From JAHJQZ01 sp963676075 (GTDB taxonomy: Bacteria; Pseudomonadota; Alphaproteobacteria; Rhizobiales; Devosiaceae): a DNA stretch of 64,000 bases. Under the pieces are notes generated by a model. The model had not been told where the DNA came from, did no database searches, and saw nothing but the letters and a program-made list of their open reading frames with translations. Below are positions 17,188-26,265 of the stretch, piece after piece; the stretch's first letter is position 1; each line of letters opens with the position of its first letter. The stretch is taken from positions 62,001 through 126,000 of the forward strand of contig CAXXNZ010000004.1 in the NCBI GenBank assembly GCA_963676075.2, in the 5' to 3' direction. Position numbers and translations under genes: made by a program.

Positions 17188-18752
17188 GCGCCGAACTCAT
17201 CTGGCTGCTCGTCATGACGGCGGCCTTGTTCGCCGGCATCCTCTCAGGCCTGCCCGTGATGCTGGTCATCGCCGGGGTGCCGACGCTGGTGGCGGTGTTC
17301 GCCAGTTTCGTCGGCCATTTTGACCTCGTCTACTTCCAGGCCGTGCCGCAACGCGTCTTCGGCGTGATGGAAAACTCCCTGCTGATCGCGGTGCCGCTGT
17401 TCGTACTTGTCGGTGTTTTGCTCGATCGCTCGAAGCAGGCCGAGCGCATGCTGACCAATATCAACAGGCTGTTCGGTGGCACGAAAAAGGGGCTGGCGCT
17501 TTCGGTACTGGTTGTTTCGGCGCTGATCGCCGCTTCGACGGGCATCATCGGCGCCACCATCGTCATGCTCGGCACCATCAGCCTGCCGACCCTTTTGGGC
17601 GCCGGAATCGACAAGCGCACCTCGTCCGGGCTGATCTGCGCCTGCGGCACGCTCGGCCAGATCATCCCGCCTTCGATCATTCTGATCCTGCTCGGCGATC
17701 AGATCTCCAACGCCTACGTCACGGCACAGCAGAATGCCGGCAATTTCGCCCCCGACCCGGTGACGGTAAGCGATCTTTTTGCCGGCGCGATGCTGCCCGG
17801 TCTGACCCTTGTGGGGCTTTATGCGCTTTACGTTCTCTGGCAACTCAGGGCCAAGGCGGGTGCGCCGGTGCAGGTCGATGCGGATATTGAACGCCCGCCC
17901 AAGATACCCCTGACAGAGGTTGCGAGCGGCATCCTGCCGACCCTGGCGCTGATCGTCTCGGTGCTGGGCTCGATCCTTTTAGGTGTCGCCACCCCCACCG
18001 AGGCGGCGGGCGTCGGGGTTGGCGGTGCAATCCTGGTGGCAGCGGCGCAGATTTCCCCAGCGATGAAACGTCAAGCTCTGGCCACGGTGGGCCTCGCTCT
18101 GGCGCTATTGGCCGCCGCCGCGGCCGGTTGGGTGAAGGTGGATTTCAGCGCCGGTGCCCTGACCGCCACACCCGGCACGTTCATTGCCAGCGGCCTCGTT
18201 TTGCTGACGCTTCTCGGCCTGGCGCGGGCCGCCGTGGCGCTGACCCGCTCCGGCGTGTTGGTGCCGGCAATCACCGAGACGCTGAAAGTCTCCGGCATGA
18301 TCTTCGGCATCATCATCGCCGCTTCGATTCTCAGTCTGGTCTTCCGTGGCTTCAACGGCGACGACATGGTGGCCGAGATGATGCACCATGTCCCCGGCGG
18401 GGCCTATGGCATGCTGGTGGTCACCATGCTGGTGGTGTTCCTCCTCGGCTTCATCCTCGAGTTCGTCGAGATCATCTTCATTGTCATCCCGATCGTCGGC
18501 CCGGTTCTGCTGATGGGCGATATCGATCCGGTCTGGTTCGCCATCCTGTTCGCGATGAACCTTCAGACCTCGTTCCTGACACCGCCCTTTGGCTTCGCAC
18601 TGTTCTATTTCAGCTCGGTGTCGCCGGACACGATCACCACCGGCGACATCTATCGTTCGATCGTGCCTTTCGTCATTATTCAGCTCCTGGCGATCGGACT
18701 TCTCGCCCTGGTGCCGGGTCTTGCCACCTGGCTGCCGAGCGTTCTTTTCTGA
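17184..18752 (+). CDS. TRAP transporter large permease (DctM type)
   Basis: Twelve-or-more-helix subunit that drives solute uptake with the sodium or proton gradient. At 522 residues it is longer than the common 425-440 residue DctM. The extra length is hydrophobic sequence between about residues 270 and 360 (ALATVGLALALLAAAAAG and following), a pattern seen in the TakM/mannitol-like branch. Conserved stretches include IPPSIILILLGDQI and NLQTSFLTPPFGFALFY. Confidence 0.93.
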   Translation: MSAELIWLLVMTAALFAGILSGLPVMLVIAGVPTLVAVFASFVGHFDLVYFQAVPQRVFGVMENSLLIAVPLFVLVGVLLDRSKQAERMLTNINRLFGGTKKGLALSVLVVSALIAASTGIIGATIVMLGTISLPTLLGAGIDKRTSSGLICACGTLGQIIPPSIILILLGDQISNAYVTAQQNAGNFAPDPVTVSDLFAGAMLPGLTLVGLYALYVLWQLRAKAGAPVQVDADIERPPKIPLTEVASGILPTLALIVSVLGSILLGVATPTEAAGVGVGGAILVAAAQISPAMKRQALATVGLALALLAAAAAGWVKVDFSAGALTATPGTFIASGLVLLTLLGLARAAVALTRSGVLVPAITETLKVSGMIFGIIIAASILSLVFRGFNGDDMVAEMMHHVPGGAYGMLVVTMLVVFLLGFILEFVEIIFIVIPIVGPVLLMGDIDPVWFAILFAMNLQTSFLTPPFGFALFYFSSVSPDTITTGDIYRSIVPFVIIQLLAIGLLALVPGLATWLPSVLF

Positions 18753-18777
18753 AAGCATTATTCACCTGGAGGAACCC

Positions 18778-19842
18778 ATGAAACGTCGTGACTTTCTGAA
18801 GACCGGGGCGTTCGCCGCCCCCGCCGCCGCGCTTGCCACGCCCGCCATTGCACAGGGTAAGCTCGAGTGGAAACTGCCCTCTGCCTTTCCGGCCAAGGCG
18901 CCGGGGGTCGGCACCAACTCGGCCACGTTCGCGGCCAGGGTCGCCGCCATGTCCGACGGCCAGCTCACCTTCAAGATCTTCGGCGCCGGCGAGCTGGTGC
19001 CCCCCTTCGGTGTCGAGGACGCAGTCGAACAGGGGACAGCGGAGATCGGCCACGCGCCGACCTATTATTCGGCGTCGAAAAACACCGCCGTTCATTATTT
19101 CACCGCCGTGCCCTTCGGCATGACCGCTGTCGAGACCTCGGGCTGGATTCGCTACGGTGGCGGTCAGGAGCTGTGGAATGAGCTTTATGCTCAGCGCAAT
19201 CTGGTGCCGTTCTACTCCGGCAATTCCACCGTCCAGTCTGCTGGCTGGTTCAAGAAGCCGATCGAGAGCCTCGACGATCTCTCAGGCCTCAACTTCCGCA
19301 TCGCCGGCCTGGGTGGCGAGACCATGCGCAAGCTCGGCGTCAATGCGGTGCTGACCCCGGCGACCGAAATCTTCTCTGCCCTCCAGTCCGGCGCCATCGA
19401 CGCCGCCGAATGGGTCGGCCCGATGCTCGACCAGGCCTTCGGCCTGCAGAAAGTGGCGAACTACTGCTACATGCCCGCCTTCCACGAACCTTCCGCCGGG
19501 CTCGAGATCGTCGTCAACAAGGATGCCTGGGACTCGCTGCCGCCGCACCTTCAGGCGATCATTCAAAGTGCCGCCGATGCCGCCGCGGCCGAGAGCCTCG
19601 CCCAGTTCGACTATTACAATGCCCTGGCGTTCAAGCAGCTGAAGGATCAAGGCGTCGAGTTCCGCGCCTTCCCGGATGAAGTGGTTGCCGCGCTGAAGGT
19701 CGCCGCCGCCGAAGTGCTCGACGAAAACGCTGCCGCCAACCCGGACTTCGCCAAGGTAAAGGAAAGCTACGACGCAGCCCTGGCGTTGGCCCGCCCCTAC
19801 GGCATGGCGATGAAGGCGCCGGTGTTCTCACAGCGGATGTAG
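18778..19842 (+). CDS. TRAP transporter substrate-binding protein (TakP-like)
   Basis: Periplasmic solute receptor of the operon, 354 residues. The N-terminus MKRRDFLKTGAFAAPAA carries a twin-arginine-type signal (RRDFLK), with cleavage expected after TPAIAQ. The body matches the DctP family branch that includes the alpha-keto-acid binder TakP; IDAAEWVGP and GLQKVANYCYMPAFHEPS are typical. A keto or organic acid is the best guess for the substrate, by homology only. ATG 18778 has GGAGGAACCC upstream; the longer frame lacks the signal at its start. Confidence 0.92.
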   Translation: MKRRDFLKTGAFAAPAAALATPAIAQGKLEWKLPSAFPAKAPGVGTNSATFAARVAAMSDGQLTFKIFGAGELVPPFGVEDAVEQGTAEIGHAPTYYSASKNTAVHYFTAVPFGMTAVETSGWIRYGGGQELWNELYAQRNLVPFYSGNSTVQSAGWFKKPIESLDDLSGLNFRIAGLGGETMRKLGVNAVLTPATEIFSALQSGAIDAAEWVGPMLDQAFGLQKVANYCYMPAFHEPSAGLEIVVNKDAWDSLPPHLQAIIQSAADAAAAESLAQFDYYNALAFKQLKDQGVEFRAFPDEVVAALKVAAAEVLDENAAANPDFAKVKESYDAALALARPYGMAMKAPVFSQRM

Positions 19843-19866
19843 CGCATTCACCACCACAAAATGCAG

Positions 19867-19894
19867 CGCCCCGGTCGATCGGCCGGGGCGTTTT
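19867..19894 (+). terminator. Terminator of the TRAP operon
   Basis: A perfect 8-base stem, CGCCCCGG / CCGGGGCG, with loop TCGATCGG, ends in TTTT. It lies 24 bases past the binding-protein stop. Confidence 0.85.
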
Positions 19895-19985
19895 CGTGAG
19901 GGGGGGCCCAAAGGAAAGCGGCCCGGGGCAAACCGGACCGTTTTCTGGAGGTCGTCGAGACATACGCTTTCGCGCGGAATGAGTG

Positions 19986-20501
19986 TCAGGCGCGTTCGGG
20001 TTCGCCTATCTTGCGGCGGTTGAGAAAGCGCGGACGGCGCTTGGCGTCGCTGGCGAGACGCCGACGTTCGCTGTCGTCGCCGACGATGACGCCGGAAACG
20101 CGCTGCGAATAGGGCATCAAGGCGCCATCACCTGAGCGGATGAACAGCGGCAGCCTGAGCTTGCGGCCCCAGTTCTGCCACTCGGCGACGATGTTTGCGT
20201 TGCCGGTTTCCTCGAACACCTTGTAATTCAGTGTCTCGTCGGAATGAACGAGTTCGATGGAACTCGTCAGCACGCCCTCGTCGCTGATCGCTGTGGCCAC
20301 GGCGACGCCGAAAAACTCGTCCACCGGCACCTTGATCTTGACCACGACACCGCTTTCCGGAAGCCGCTTGCGCACCGTTACCGTGCGCACCGACTTGACG
20401 GTGCCATTGTCATTGGACGCCTCGGCGCAGCGGTCCGCGGCGCGCGCATCGCCGAAAAGACGAACTACGTTCGATCCCTCGATCCTTGCGCCATTTTTCA
20501 T
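19986..20501 (-). CDS. DUF6101 family protein
   Basis: A 171-residue soluble protein of a family largely limited to Hyphomicrobiales, with no known function. The family is recognised by VPVDEFFGVAV, the middle segment VAEWQNWGRKLRLPLFI and the basic C-terminus RPRFLNRRKIG. ATG 20501 (MKNGARIEG) is preferred for its AAGG site and family length; an extension to 20741 would run into the divergent promoter region. It faces the CysQ-like gene across a 222-base AT-rich gap. Confidence 0.8.
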   Translation of the reverse strand: MKNGARIEGSNVVRLFGDARAADRCAEASNDNGTVKSVRTVTVRKRLPESGVVVKIKVPVDEFFGVAVATAISDEGVLTSSIELVHSDETLNYKVFEETGNANIVAEWQNWGRKLRLPLFIRSGDGALMPYSQRVSGVIVGDDSERRRLASDAKRRPRFLNRRKIGEPERA

Positions 20502-20723
20502 ATTGCCAACCTTCCTGATAACTTCCGAGAGCTTTTTTGTGGTCGCGCTCTCTTTGACGGCAAGATAGCGCGCCGGCACTGCGGGCCGCTTAAGAAGTTC
20601 GGTTAAGTTTTTGTTGTTTTCAAAAGGGTTAGCAGGAAGTGACTCCGCTGGTGAATCCCATAGCGGTTGCATGGTAACCCGTGCTCGCATAACAAGACGG
20701 ACATCAGGCCACATAAGGCAAAA

Positions 20724-21572
20724 ATGAACGTCCACGCGCAAACCGACATTGACGACGATCTCGAACTGCTGCGGTCCAATGCAGTGGCGGCGGGCATCCT
20801 GGCGCTCGGACGCTTTCGCCAGCCGATCAAGACCTGGTCCAAGGAAAATGCCTCGCCGGTTTCCGAGGCCGATATCCTCGTCGATCAGTTCCTCAGGTCT
20901 TCACTGATCGGCGCACGGCCGGACTACGGCTGGCTGAGCGAGGAAAGCGTCGACGATCCGGCAAGGCTCGACAAGAAACGCGTCTTCATTGTCGATCCCA
21001 TCGACGGCACGCGGGCATTCCTGCGCGGCGAGGATTGCTGGACCGTCTCCGTGGCAGTGGTCGAGAACGGCGTCTCGATTGCCGGCGTGGTTTATGCGCC
21101 GGCGCGCGACGAGCTTTACGAGGCGGCACGCGATCGCGGGGCAAGGCTTAACGGTGTGATGCTGCTCAATCCGGTGCCAGCCGCCGAGGTCTCGGTCATC
21201 CCGGCGCCGGGCGCCATCCACCGCGAACTCGAGGCTGCCGGTTTCCAATACGAGCATGGTCCCGCCCTGCCCTCGCTGGCCTATAGGCTCGTGCAGGCAG
21301 CAACCGGACGATTCAGCGCCGTACCGGCGCGGCGTGGCTCCCACGATTGGGATATTGCCGGCGCAGCGGTGATTTTGTCCGAATGCGGGGTCGGATTCGA
21401 GGACGTCTGCGCCGGACCGCCGGTGTTCAACAAACCCGACACACGGCACGCCGCTCTTGCCGCCATTGCCGATGCAAGGCTAAAAGCACCGCTGCACGAC
21501 GCCTTGCGTCGGGTCTATGGTTGTCCGTCTGTCGAGACGGGCGTTGAAACACCCATGAGGCAGGGCCTATGA
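20724..21572 (+). CDS. Inositol monophosphatase family, probable 3'(2'),5'-bisphosphate nucleotidase
   Basis: Mg- or Li-sensitive phosphatase of 282 residues. Metal-binding motifs are present: SEES near residue 71, DPIDGTRAFLRG near 91-102, and HDWDIAGAAVILSE near 212. CysQ-type enzymes hydrolyse PAP from sulfate assimilation; histidinol-phosphatase or myo-inositol activity cannot be excluded. ATAAGG precedes ATG 20724. It overlaps the DUF4170 gene by four bases. Confidence 0.88.
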   Translation: MNVHAQTDIDDDLELLRSNAVAAGILALGRFRQPIKTWSKENASPVSEADILVDQFLRSSLIGARPDYGWLSEESVDDPARLDKKRVFIVDPIDGTRAFLRGEDCWTVSVAVVENGVSIAGVVYAPARDELYEAARDRGARLNGVMLLNPVPAAEVSVIPAPGAIHRELEAAGFQYEHGPALPSLAYRLVQAATGRFSAVPARRGSHDWDIAGAAVILSECGVGFEDVCAGPPVFNKPDTRHAALAAIADARLKAPLHDALRRVYGCPSVETGVETPMRQGL

Positions 21573-21805
21573 GCGAACAACCAAAAAAGCAGCTTCTTCA
21601 TCTCGTGTTCGGCGGCGAACTCGATCGGCTGGACGACATCCATTTCAAGGACCTCGACCTGCTCGACGTCGTCGGGATCTTTCCCGATTACGCCAGCGCC
21701 TATGCCGCCTGGAAAGCCAAGGCGCACATGACGGTCGACGATGCGCACAAGCGCTACTTCATCGTCCACATGCACAAGCTGCTCGATCCCGATCACGACA
21801 AATAG
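21569..21805 (+). CDS. DUF4170 small protein
   Basis: A 78-residue soluble protein of the DUF4170 family: GGELDRLDDIHFKDLDLLD, then FPDYASAYAAWKAKA and YFIVHMHKLLDP. The ATGA overlap with the phosphatase gene implies translational coupling. The family often sits next to a CysQ/IMPase gene in rhizobia, which suggests a linked but unknown role. Confidence 0.88.
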   Translation: MSEQPKKQLLHLVFGGELDRLDDIHFKDLDLLDVVGIFPDYASAYAAWKAKAHMTVDDAHKRYFIVHMHKLLDPDHDK

Positions 21806-21835
21806 CGCCACGCGCGACGCCTGATGCCAAAAGAC

Positions 21836-21857
21836 CCGACGCGCTGATCCGCGTCGG
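21836..21857 (+). terminator. Possible terminator after DUF4170
   Basis: A perfect 8-base stem, CCGACGCG / CGCGTCGG, with loop CTGATC lies 30 bases past the stop. There is only a weak T tract (GTCGTTT) some bases later, so it may be a poor or rho-assisted terminator. Confidence 0.45.
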
Positions 21858-22066
21858 CGGGTGGTCGTTTGCGTTTATCCCATTTGTCCCATTGCTTTGT
21901 GACACGGCTTAATTACATACCGTGGCGGGGAGGATTTCCATCGCCTGTTCGGGGATGTGTCTGCGGCCGTGCGGCAACAGTGCCTTCCTGACAGGCGTCA
22001 ATTGTCCGAGACGTCGCAACCCTCATTTCATACAATGACCGTTGGCGGCTCCGTAAGGAGTAACCT

Positions 22067-23152
22067 ATGATTTCGACTACCATTTTCCCCGCCCGCTATG
22101 TCCAGGGCGAGGGAGCTCTCTCCCATCTCTCCGAAGAAGTGGCCCGGCTCGGCTCGAAGGCGCTTGCCATCGTCGACCGCGGCGTGGTGTCGTTTGTCGG
22201 CGACGCCATCAAGAGCGACGACAAGGCGGACATCGTCAGTGAAGTGTTCAATGGTGAATGCTGCGACGAGGAAGTCGACCGCATCACCGCCATCGTCAAA
22301 ACGGCTGGTGCCGATGTCGTCATCGGCGTTGGTGGCGGCAAATCGCTCGACACCGCCAAGGCCGTTGCCTTTGCCAACAAGCTGCCTGTCGTCATCGTGC
22401 CGACCCTGGCCTCGACCGATGCCCCGTGCAGCGCCCTTTCGGTGATCTACACCGCCGAAGGCGCCTTCAAGCGCTATCTGGTGCTGCCGCGCAACCCGGA
22501 TGTGGTGCTGGTCGACACCGGCCTGATCATCAATGCGCCGGCGCGGTTCCTGGTCTCGGGCATGGGCGATGCCTTGGCGACATGGTTCGAAGCCGAAGAC
22601 TGCAAGATCAAGAAGGCCGCCAACATGACCGGCAGGATCGGCGGCATGAGCGCCTACGGGTTGGCGCGCATGTGCTACGACACCTTGATGGTCAATGGCC
22701 CCGCAGCCCTCGCCGCCTGCGAGAAGCATACGGTCACGGCTGAATTCGAGCGGGTTGTCGAAGCCAACACGCTGTTGAGCGGGCTCGGGTTCGAAAGCGG
22801 CGGCCTGTCCGGCGCCCACGCCATCCACAACGGCCTGACGGCACTCGAAGGCACGCATGCCTATTGGCATGGCGAAAAGGTCGCCATCGGGACACTGGCA
22901 TTGCTGATGCTGACCGAGCGTCCGAACTCGATCATCAACGAAGTCTACAATTTCTGCAAACGCATCGGACTGCCCACGACCTTTGCCGATATCGGCATTG
23001 CCGATGTCACCGACGCGCAATTGCTCGAGGTCGCCGAACTCGCCTGTGCGGACGGAGACACCATGGGCAATGTGCCGACAGATGTGACACCCGAAAAGGT
23101 GGTGGCAGCACTGAAGGCCGCCGACGCCGAGGGGCGTAAGCGCAAGGCCTGA
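22067..23152 (+). CDS. gldA: Glycerol dehydrogenase
   Basis: NAD-dependent, zinc-containing alcohol dehydrogenase of the iron/type III family, 361 residues. VIGVGGGKSLDTAKAVA (NAD site, about 84-100), PTLASTDAPCSALSV and the metal ligands in SGMGDALATWFEAE, GAHAIHNGL and AYWHGEKVAIG all match GldA. GTAAGGAGTAACCT gives a good ribosome site. Glycerol oxidation to dihydroxyacetone is the likely reaction. It stands alone, with a hairpin on each side. Confidence 0.93.
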   Translation: MISTTIFPARYVQGEGALSHLSEEVARLGSKALAIVDRGVVSFVGDAIKSDDKADIVSEVFNGECCDEEVDRITAIVKTAGADVVIGVGGGKSLDTAKAVAFANKLPVVIVPTLASTDAPCSALSVIYTAEGAFKRYLVLPRNPDVVLVDTGLIINAPARFLVSGMGDALATWFEAEDCKIKKAANMTGRIGGMSAYGLARMCYDTLMVNGPAALAACEKHTVTAEFERVVEANTLLSGLGFESGGLSGAHAIHNGLTALEGTHAYWHGEKVAIGTLALLMLTERPNSIINEVYNFCKRIGLPTTFADIGIADVTDAQLLEVAELACADGDTMGNVPTDVTPEKVVAALKAADAEGRKRKA

Positions 23153-23170
23153 TCGCAGGTCTCAAACTCA

Positions 23171-23197
23171 AACCGGGCGGGCTGCCTCCGCCCGGTT
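23171..23197 (+). terminator. Terminator-like hairpin after gldA
   Basis: Perfect 10-base arms AACCGGGCGG / CCGCCCGGTT with a 7-base loop, 18 bases after the gldA stop. No T run follows. Confidence 0.5.
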
Positions 23198-23262
23198 CTG
23201 GCGCGTCTGATTTCCGACCTGAGCTACCGACAAAAATCACTGCGACACGACCGTGTGTACCG

Positions 23263-23291
23263 CGTCATTCCCGACCTGATCGGGAATGACG
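23263..23291. repeat. REP-like 29-base palindrome
   Basis: Perfect 12-base arms CGTCATTCCCGA / TCGGGAATGACG with loop CCTGA, in the short gap between the converging gldA and LpxB-like genes. It has the form of a repetitive extragenic palindrome. Only this copy was seen in the window. Confidence 0.55.
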
Positions 23292-23327
23292 TTGTGGTCG
23301 CGCATCTCCATCACACCATGATGGACT

Positions 23328-24479
23328 CTAGCTTTTGAGTTCCTCAAGAACCGCCGCAATCGTTCCGGGCTGGCCGAGGCGCTCGCGGCCGATATCGCCG
23401 AGCCGCTGGCGCAGTTCCGGATCGGAGAGCAACCGCGCCACTTCGCCGGCGACTGCGTCGGCATCCTCGGGCATCAGACGGCGGGCTTCGCCCATCAGCG
23501 CCTGCTCGTCGCGCATGCGCTTGGGACGGTTGCTGGCGCGGTTGAAGGTGATCACCGGCTTGCCGAGCCCGAGAGCCTGTTGCGTGCCAGTGCCGGCCTG
23601 GGACAACACGACATCCGATCCGTCGATGAGATTGCCGACAACGCCACGTGCAAGATGAATTTCAAGCTCCTTGCCAGTCAGCATGCCGGCATCGCTCGTC
23701 TCTTCGCCGGACGGCGGCACGAAGCTAAGCCCGGTTTCCGCCGCCAGTACCTTCGGATCGATGCCGCCGGCCAGCGCCAGGAAGATGTCCGGCGTCAGAT
23801 GCGTCGGCAGTCGAATGAGCGCCTCGACCTGCAGGTTGAGGCTCTCCCCGGTCCACTCGCGGCTGCCCGGCATCAGCGTCACGGCATAATCGTGACGGCG
23901 CCTTCCAGCCATGTCATAGCTGCCGCGCGGCACCGTATCCATCATGACATTGCCGGCGCTGACCGCATCGATCCCGGCGGCGCGCAGCGAGGCGGCAAGA
24001 ATATCGTCGCGATTGAAGGTCTTGTCGGCGATGCGCTTGATCACCCATTTCTCGATGCCGGGATAGGCATGCGCCTGGCCGACCTTGAAAACGTCGAGAT
24101 ATAGATCGATGCGCAGTCCGGCGATCAGGCACAGGATCGGCCCAACCATGTCGCCGATCACGATCACCTTGTCATAGAGCCGGCGCTGCGCTCTCAGAAA
24201 CCTGATGGCCGGCGGCACGGTGCCGAACATGCCGGCCTTGACGTCGCGAACCACCGAGCCCTTTTCATGACGCCAGCCTTCACTCGGCACATAGGCGCGT
24301 GGCCCGACGATGTCGCACAACCCCTCATAGGCCGCGCCGGCCCCGACGATCGGATAGGCGCTGGCGACATATTCGGGCGGCAATTGCCTGATGATTTCGG
24401 CAGCTACCGAATCTTCGCCATTGCCATTGGCGATGAACAGAAGGTGCAGGCCGAGGCCGCCTTTGGTGGCGGGTTTCAT
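23328..24479 (-). CDS. LpxB-related glycosyltransferase-like protein
   Basis: A 383-residue protein of the lipid-A-disaccharide-synthase-related type, with a GT-B fold expected. The N-terminus LLFIANGNGEDSVAAEII, the middle VTLMPGSREWTGESLN and the donor-site-like QAGTGTQQALGLGKPVITF are characteristic. It is not LpxB itself: the enzyme's own signatures are only partly kept. Acceptor and donor are unknown. ATG 24479 overlaps the DUF2093 stop by four bases. Confidence 0.8.
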   Translation of the reverse strand: MKPATKGGLGLHLLFIANGNGEDSVAAEIIRQLPPEYVASAYPIVGAGAAYEGLCDIVGPRAYVPSEGWRHEKGSVVRDVKAGMFGTVPPAIRFLRAQRRLYDKVIVIGDMVGPILCLIAGLRIDLYLDVFKVGQAHAYPGIEKWVIKRIADKTFNRDDILAASLRAAGIDAVSAGNVMMDTVPRGSYDMAGRRRHDYAVTLMPGSREWTGESLNLQVEALIRLPTHLTPDIFLALAGGIDPKVLAAETGLSFVPPSGEETSDAGMLTGKELEIHLARGVVGNLIDGSDVVLSQAGTGTQQALGLGKPVITFNRASNRPKRMRDEQALMGEARRLMPEDADAVAGEVARLLSDPELRQRLGDIGRERLGQPGTIAAVLEELKS

Positions 24480-24691
24480 CCGTTGTCGCGCAGATAGGCC
24501 TGAAACGCCGCTTCGGCGTCGGCGTAGGGTTCCTGCTTGTCGACGCTCCAGTATTTGAGATCGTCGACAGGGATCGGCTTGCCTGTGATGGCGCAACGCA
24601 CGAACGTGCCCGGCTTCGTGATCACGAAATCGGCGTCAAGATAACGAAGCTTGGCTTCCTGCGGGGACAACCCCTTATCGAAAATATTCAT
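24476..24691 (-). CDS. DUF2093 small protein
   Basis: A 71-residue protein of the DUF2093 family with the core LRYLDADFVITKPGTFVRCAITG and IPVDDLKYWSVDKQEPY. Function unknown. It lies 53 bases downstream of xseA and overlaps the next gene by four bases, so the three may be one transcript. Confidence 0.87.
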   Translation of the reverse strand: MNIFDKGLSPQEAKLRYLDADFVITKPGTFVRCAITGKPIPVDDLKYWSVDKQEPYADAEAAFQAYLRDNG

Positions 24692-24744
24692 CAGCTACGG
24701 ACCTTTCGCCCTCCGAATATAGGCTTTTGCGGCGCGGGGCAAAA

Positions 24745-26172
24745 CTAAAACAGCGAGGTTTGCTCATCCGGATCCGGCTTGGTGCGCGCCGGCCGCGGTC
24801 GCGGCGGCGGTGGCGGCGCAGCACCGGCGTCGCCGACAATTGCCTTGGCATGGCCGTCGGCAAAACCGATGTCGATACGGCGACCCGAGGAAAGCTCCTT
24901 GGCCGAGCGCAGCAGCTGCCCGTTTTCATCCGAGACAAGCGCAAACCCGCGCGCAAGAATCGATTTGTGGCTCAACGAAACCAGAAGCTTGTCGAGACCC
25001 GAAAGACGATCGGCGCGCTGCGTCGCCAGTCGCCGATAGGCCGGCAACAACCGGCTGGCGCGATCGTCGAGACGGTCACGGCTGACGGTAATGCGTTGGC
25101 TCAAGATCCGGGGCGACAGCCGCGAGTCGAGCCGGGCGAGCGACACGCGCTTTGCCGAAGCGGCAGCGGCGAGCCCGGCGCTCAGCCGCGAACTGGCAAG
25201 ATCGAGACGCTGGCGCGCCGTCGACAACAGGTCGGTCGGGCGCGGCAGTCCGCGTTCGGCGGCCCGTAGCCGGTCGCGCAGCGAGGCGGTCGAACGGATC
25301 AGCGCCTGGCGCTGCCTTGTGCCGAGATCAGCGACATAGGCGATCAATTCGCCCCTGACCGGCACCGCCATTTCCGCCGCGCCGGTCGGTGTCGGCGCAC
25401 GCCGGTCCGAGGCGTAATCGATCAGGGTGACGTCGGTCTCGTGGCCGACAGCGGATATCAGCGGGATGGCGCTTGCCGCGGCGGCACGGACAACGATTTC
25501 CTCGTTGAAGCTCCACAGATCCTCGACCGAACCGCCACCGCGTCCGACGATCAAGAGGTCCGGCCGCGCAATGGGGCCGTTCTCCGGCAAGGCGCTAAAG
25601 CCTTCGATAGCGGCAGCGATCTCGGCGGCGGAGCTTTCGCCCTGCACCCGAACCGGCCAGACAATGACATGGGTCGGAAAGCGGTCGGCGAGACGATGAA
25701 GGATATCGCGGATCACCGCTCCGGTCGGCGACGTGACGACGCCGATGACGCGCGGAAGATACGGCAATTCCTGCTTCCGGCCCGCGTCGAACAAACCTTC
25801 GGCGGCGAGCGTCTTGCGGCGCTCTTCGAGCAGCGCCATCAGGGCACCGACGCCAGCCGGCTCCACCGTCTCGACGATGATCTGGTATTTCGACTGCCCG
25901 GGGAACGTTGTCAGACGACCGGTGACGATCACCTCCAGCCCCTGTTCGGGCTGGAAACGCCAGCGCCCCGCCACACCCTTCCAGGCGACGGCGGAAATGA
26001 CGGCACTTTCGTCCTTCAGGTCGAAATAGACATGGCCCGAGCCAGGGCGGCTCAGCCGTCCGACCTCGCCACGCACACGCACATGCTCGAAACCCTCTTC
26101 AAGCGTGCGTTTGACGGCACCCGAGAGTTCGGAAACGGAATATTCGGGCACATTGGCCAAGTGTTCGCTCAT
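24745..26172 (-). CDS. xseA: Exodeoxyribonuclease VII large subunit
   Basis: Large subunit of the single-strand-specific nuclease ExoVII, about 475 residues. An N-terminal OB fold (VRVRGEVGRLSRPGSGHVYFDLKDE) is followed by the catalytic domain with PTGAVIRDILHRL, VGRGGGSVEDLWSFNEE and GHETDVTLIDYASDRRAPTPT, then a coiled-coil arm. The C-terminus has a short proline/arginine-rich patch. Start at ATG 26172 (MSEHLANVPEYSVSEL); ATG 26190 and TTG 26208 are alternatives without a clearer ribosome site. Divergent from purD. Confidence 0.94.
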   Translation of the reverse strand: MSEHLANVPEYSVSELSGAVKRTLEEGFEHVRVRGEVGRLSRPGSGHVYFDLKDESAVISAVAWKGVAGRWRFQPEQGLEVIVTGRLTTFPGQSKYQIIVETVEPAGVGALMALLEERRKTLAAEGLFDAGRKQELPYLPRVIGVVTSPTGAVIRDILHRLADRFPTHVIVWPVRVQGESSAAEIAAAIEGFSALPENGPIARPDLLIVGRGGGSVEDLWSFNEEIVVRAAAASAIPLISAVGHETDVTLIDYASDRRAPTPTGAAEMAVPVRGELIAYVADLGTRQRQALIRSTASLRDRLRAAERGLPRPTDLLSTARQRLDLASSRLSAGLAAAASAKRVSLARLDSRLSPRILSQRITVSRDRLDDRASRLLPAYRRLATQRADRLSGLDKLLVSLSHKSILARGFALVSDENGQLLRSAKELSSGRRIDIGFADGHAKAIVGDAGAAPPPPPRPRPARTKPDPDEQTSLF

Positions 26173-26265
26173 GGCATGATGACTGCCCATATCCGTCGCA
26201 CCCGTCAAGACTGGCGGGAATCGCCAAGCCCGTGTTAGAGCGTGTGCCGAAAATGGGGCGGGGAC

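Noticed and set aside
26231..26265. TTAGAGCGTGTGCCGAAAA upstream of purD as a fourth copy of the intergenic repeat
   Set aside because: Only the first few bases resemble the family and the hairpin halves are missing; at most an edge remnant.
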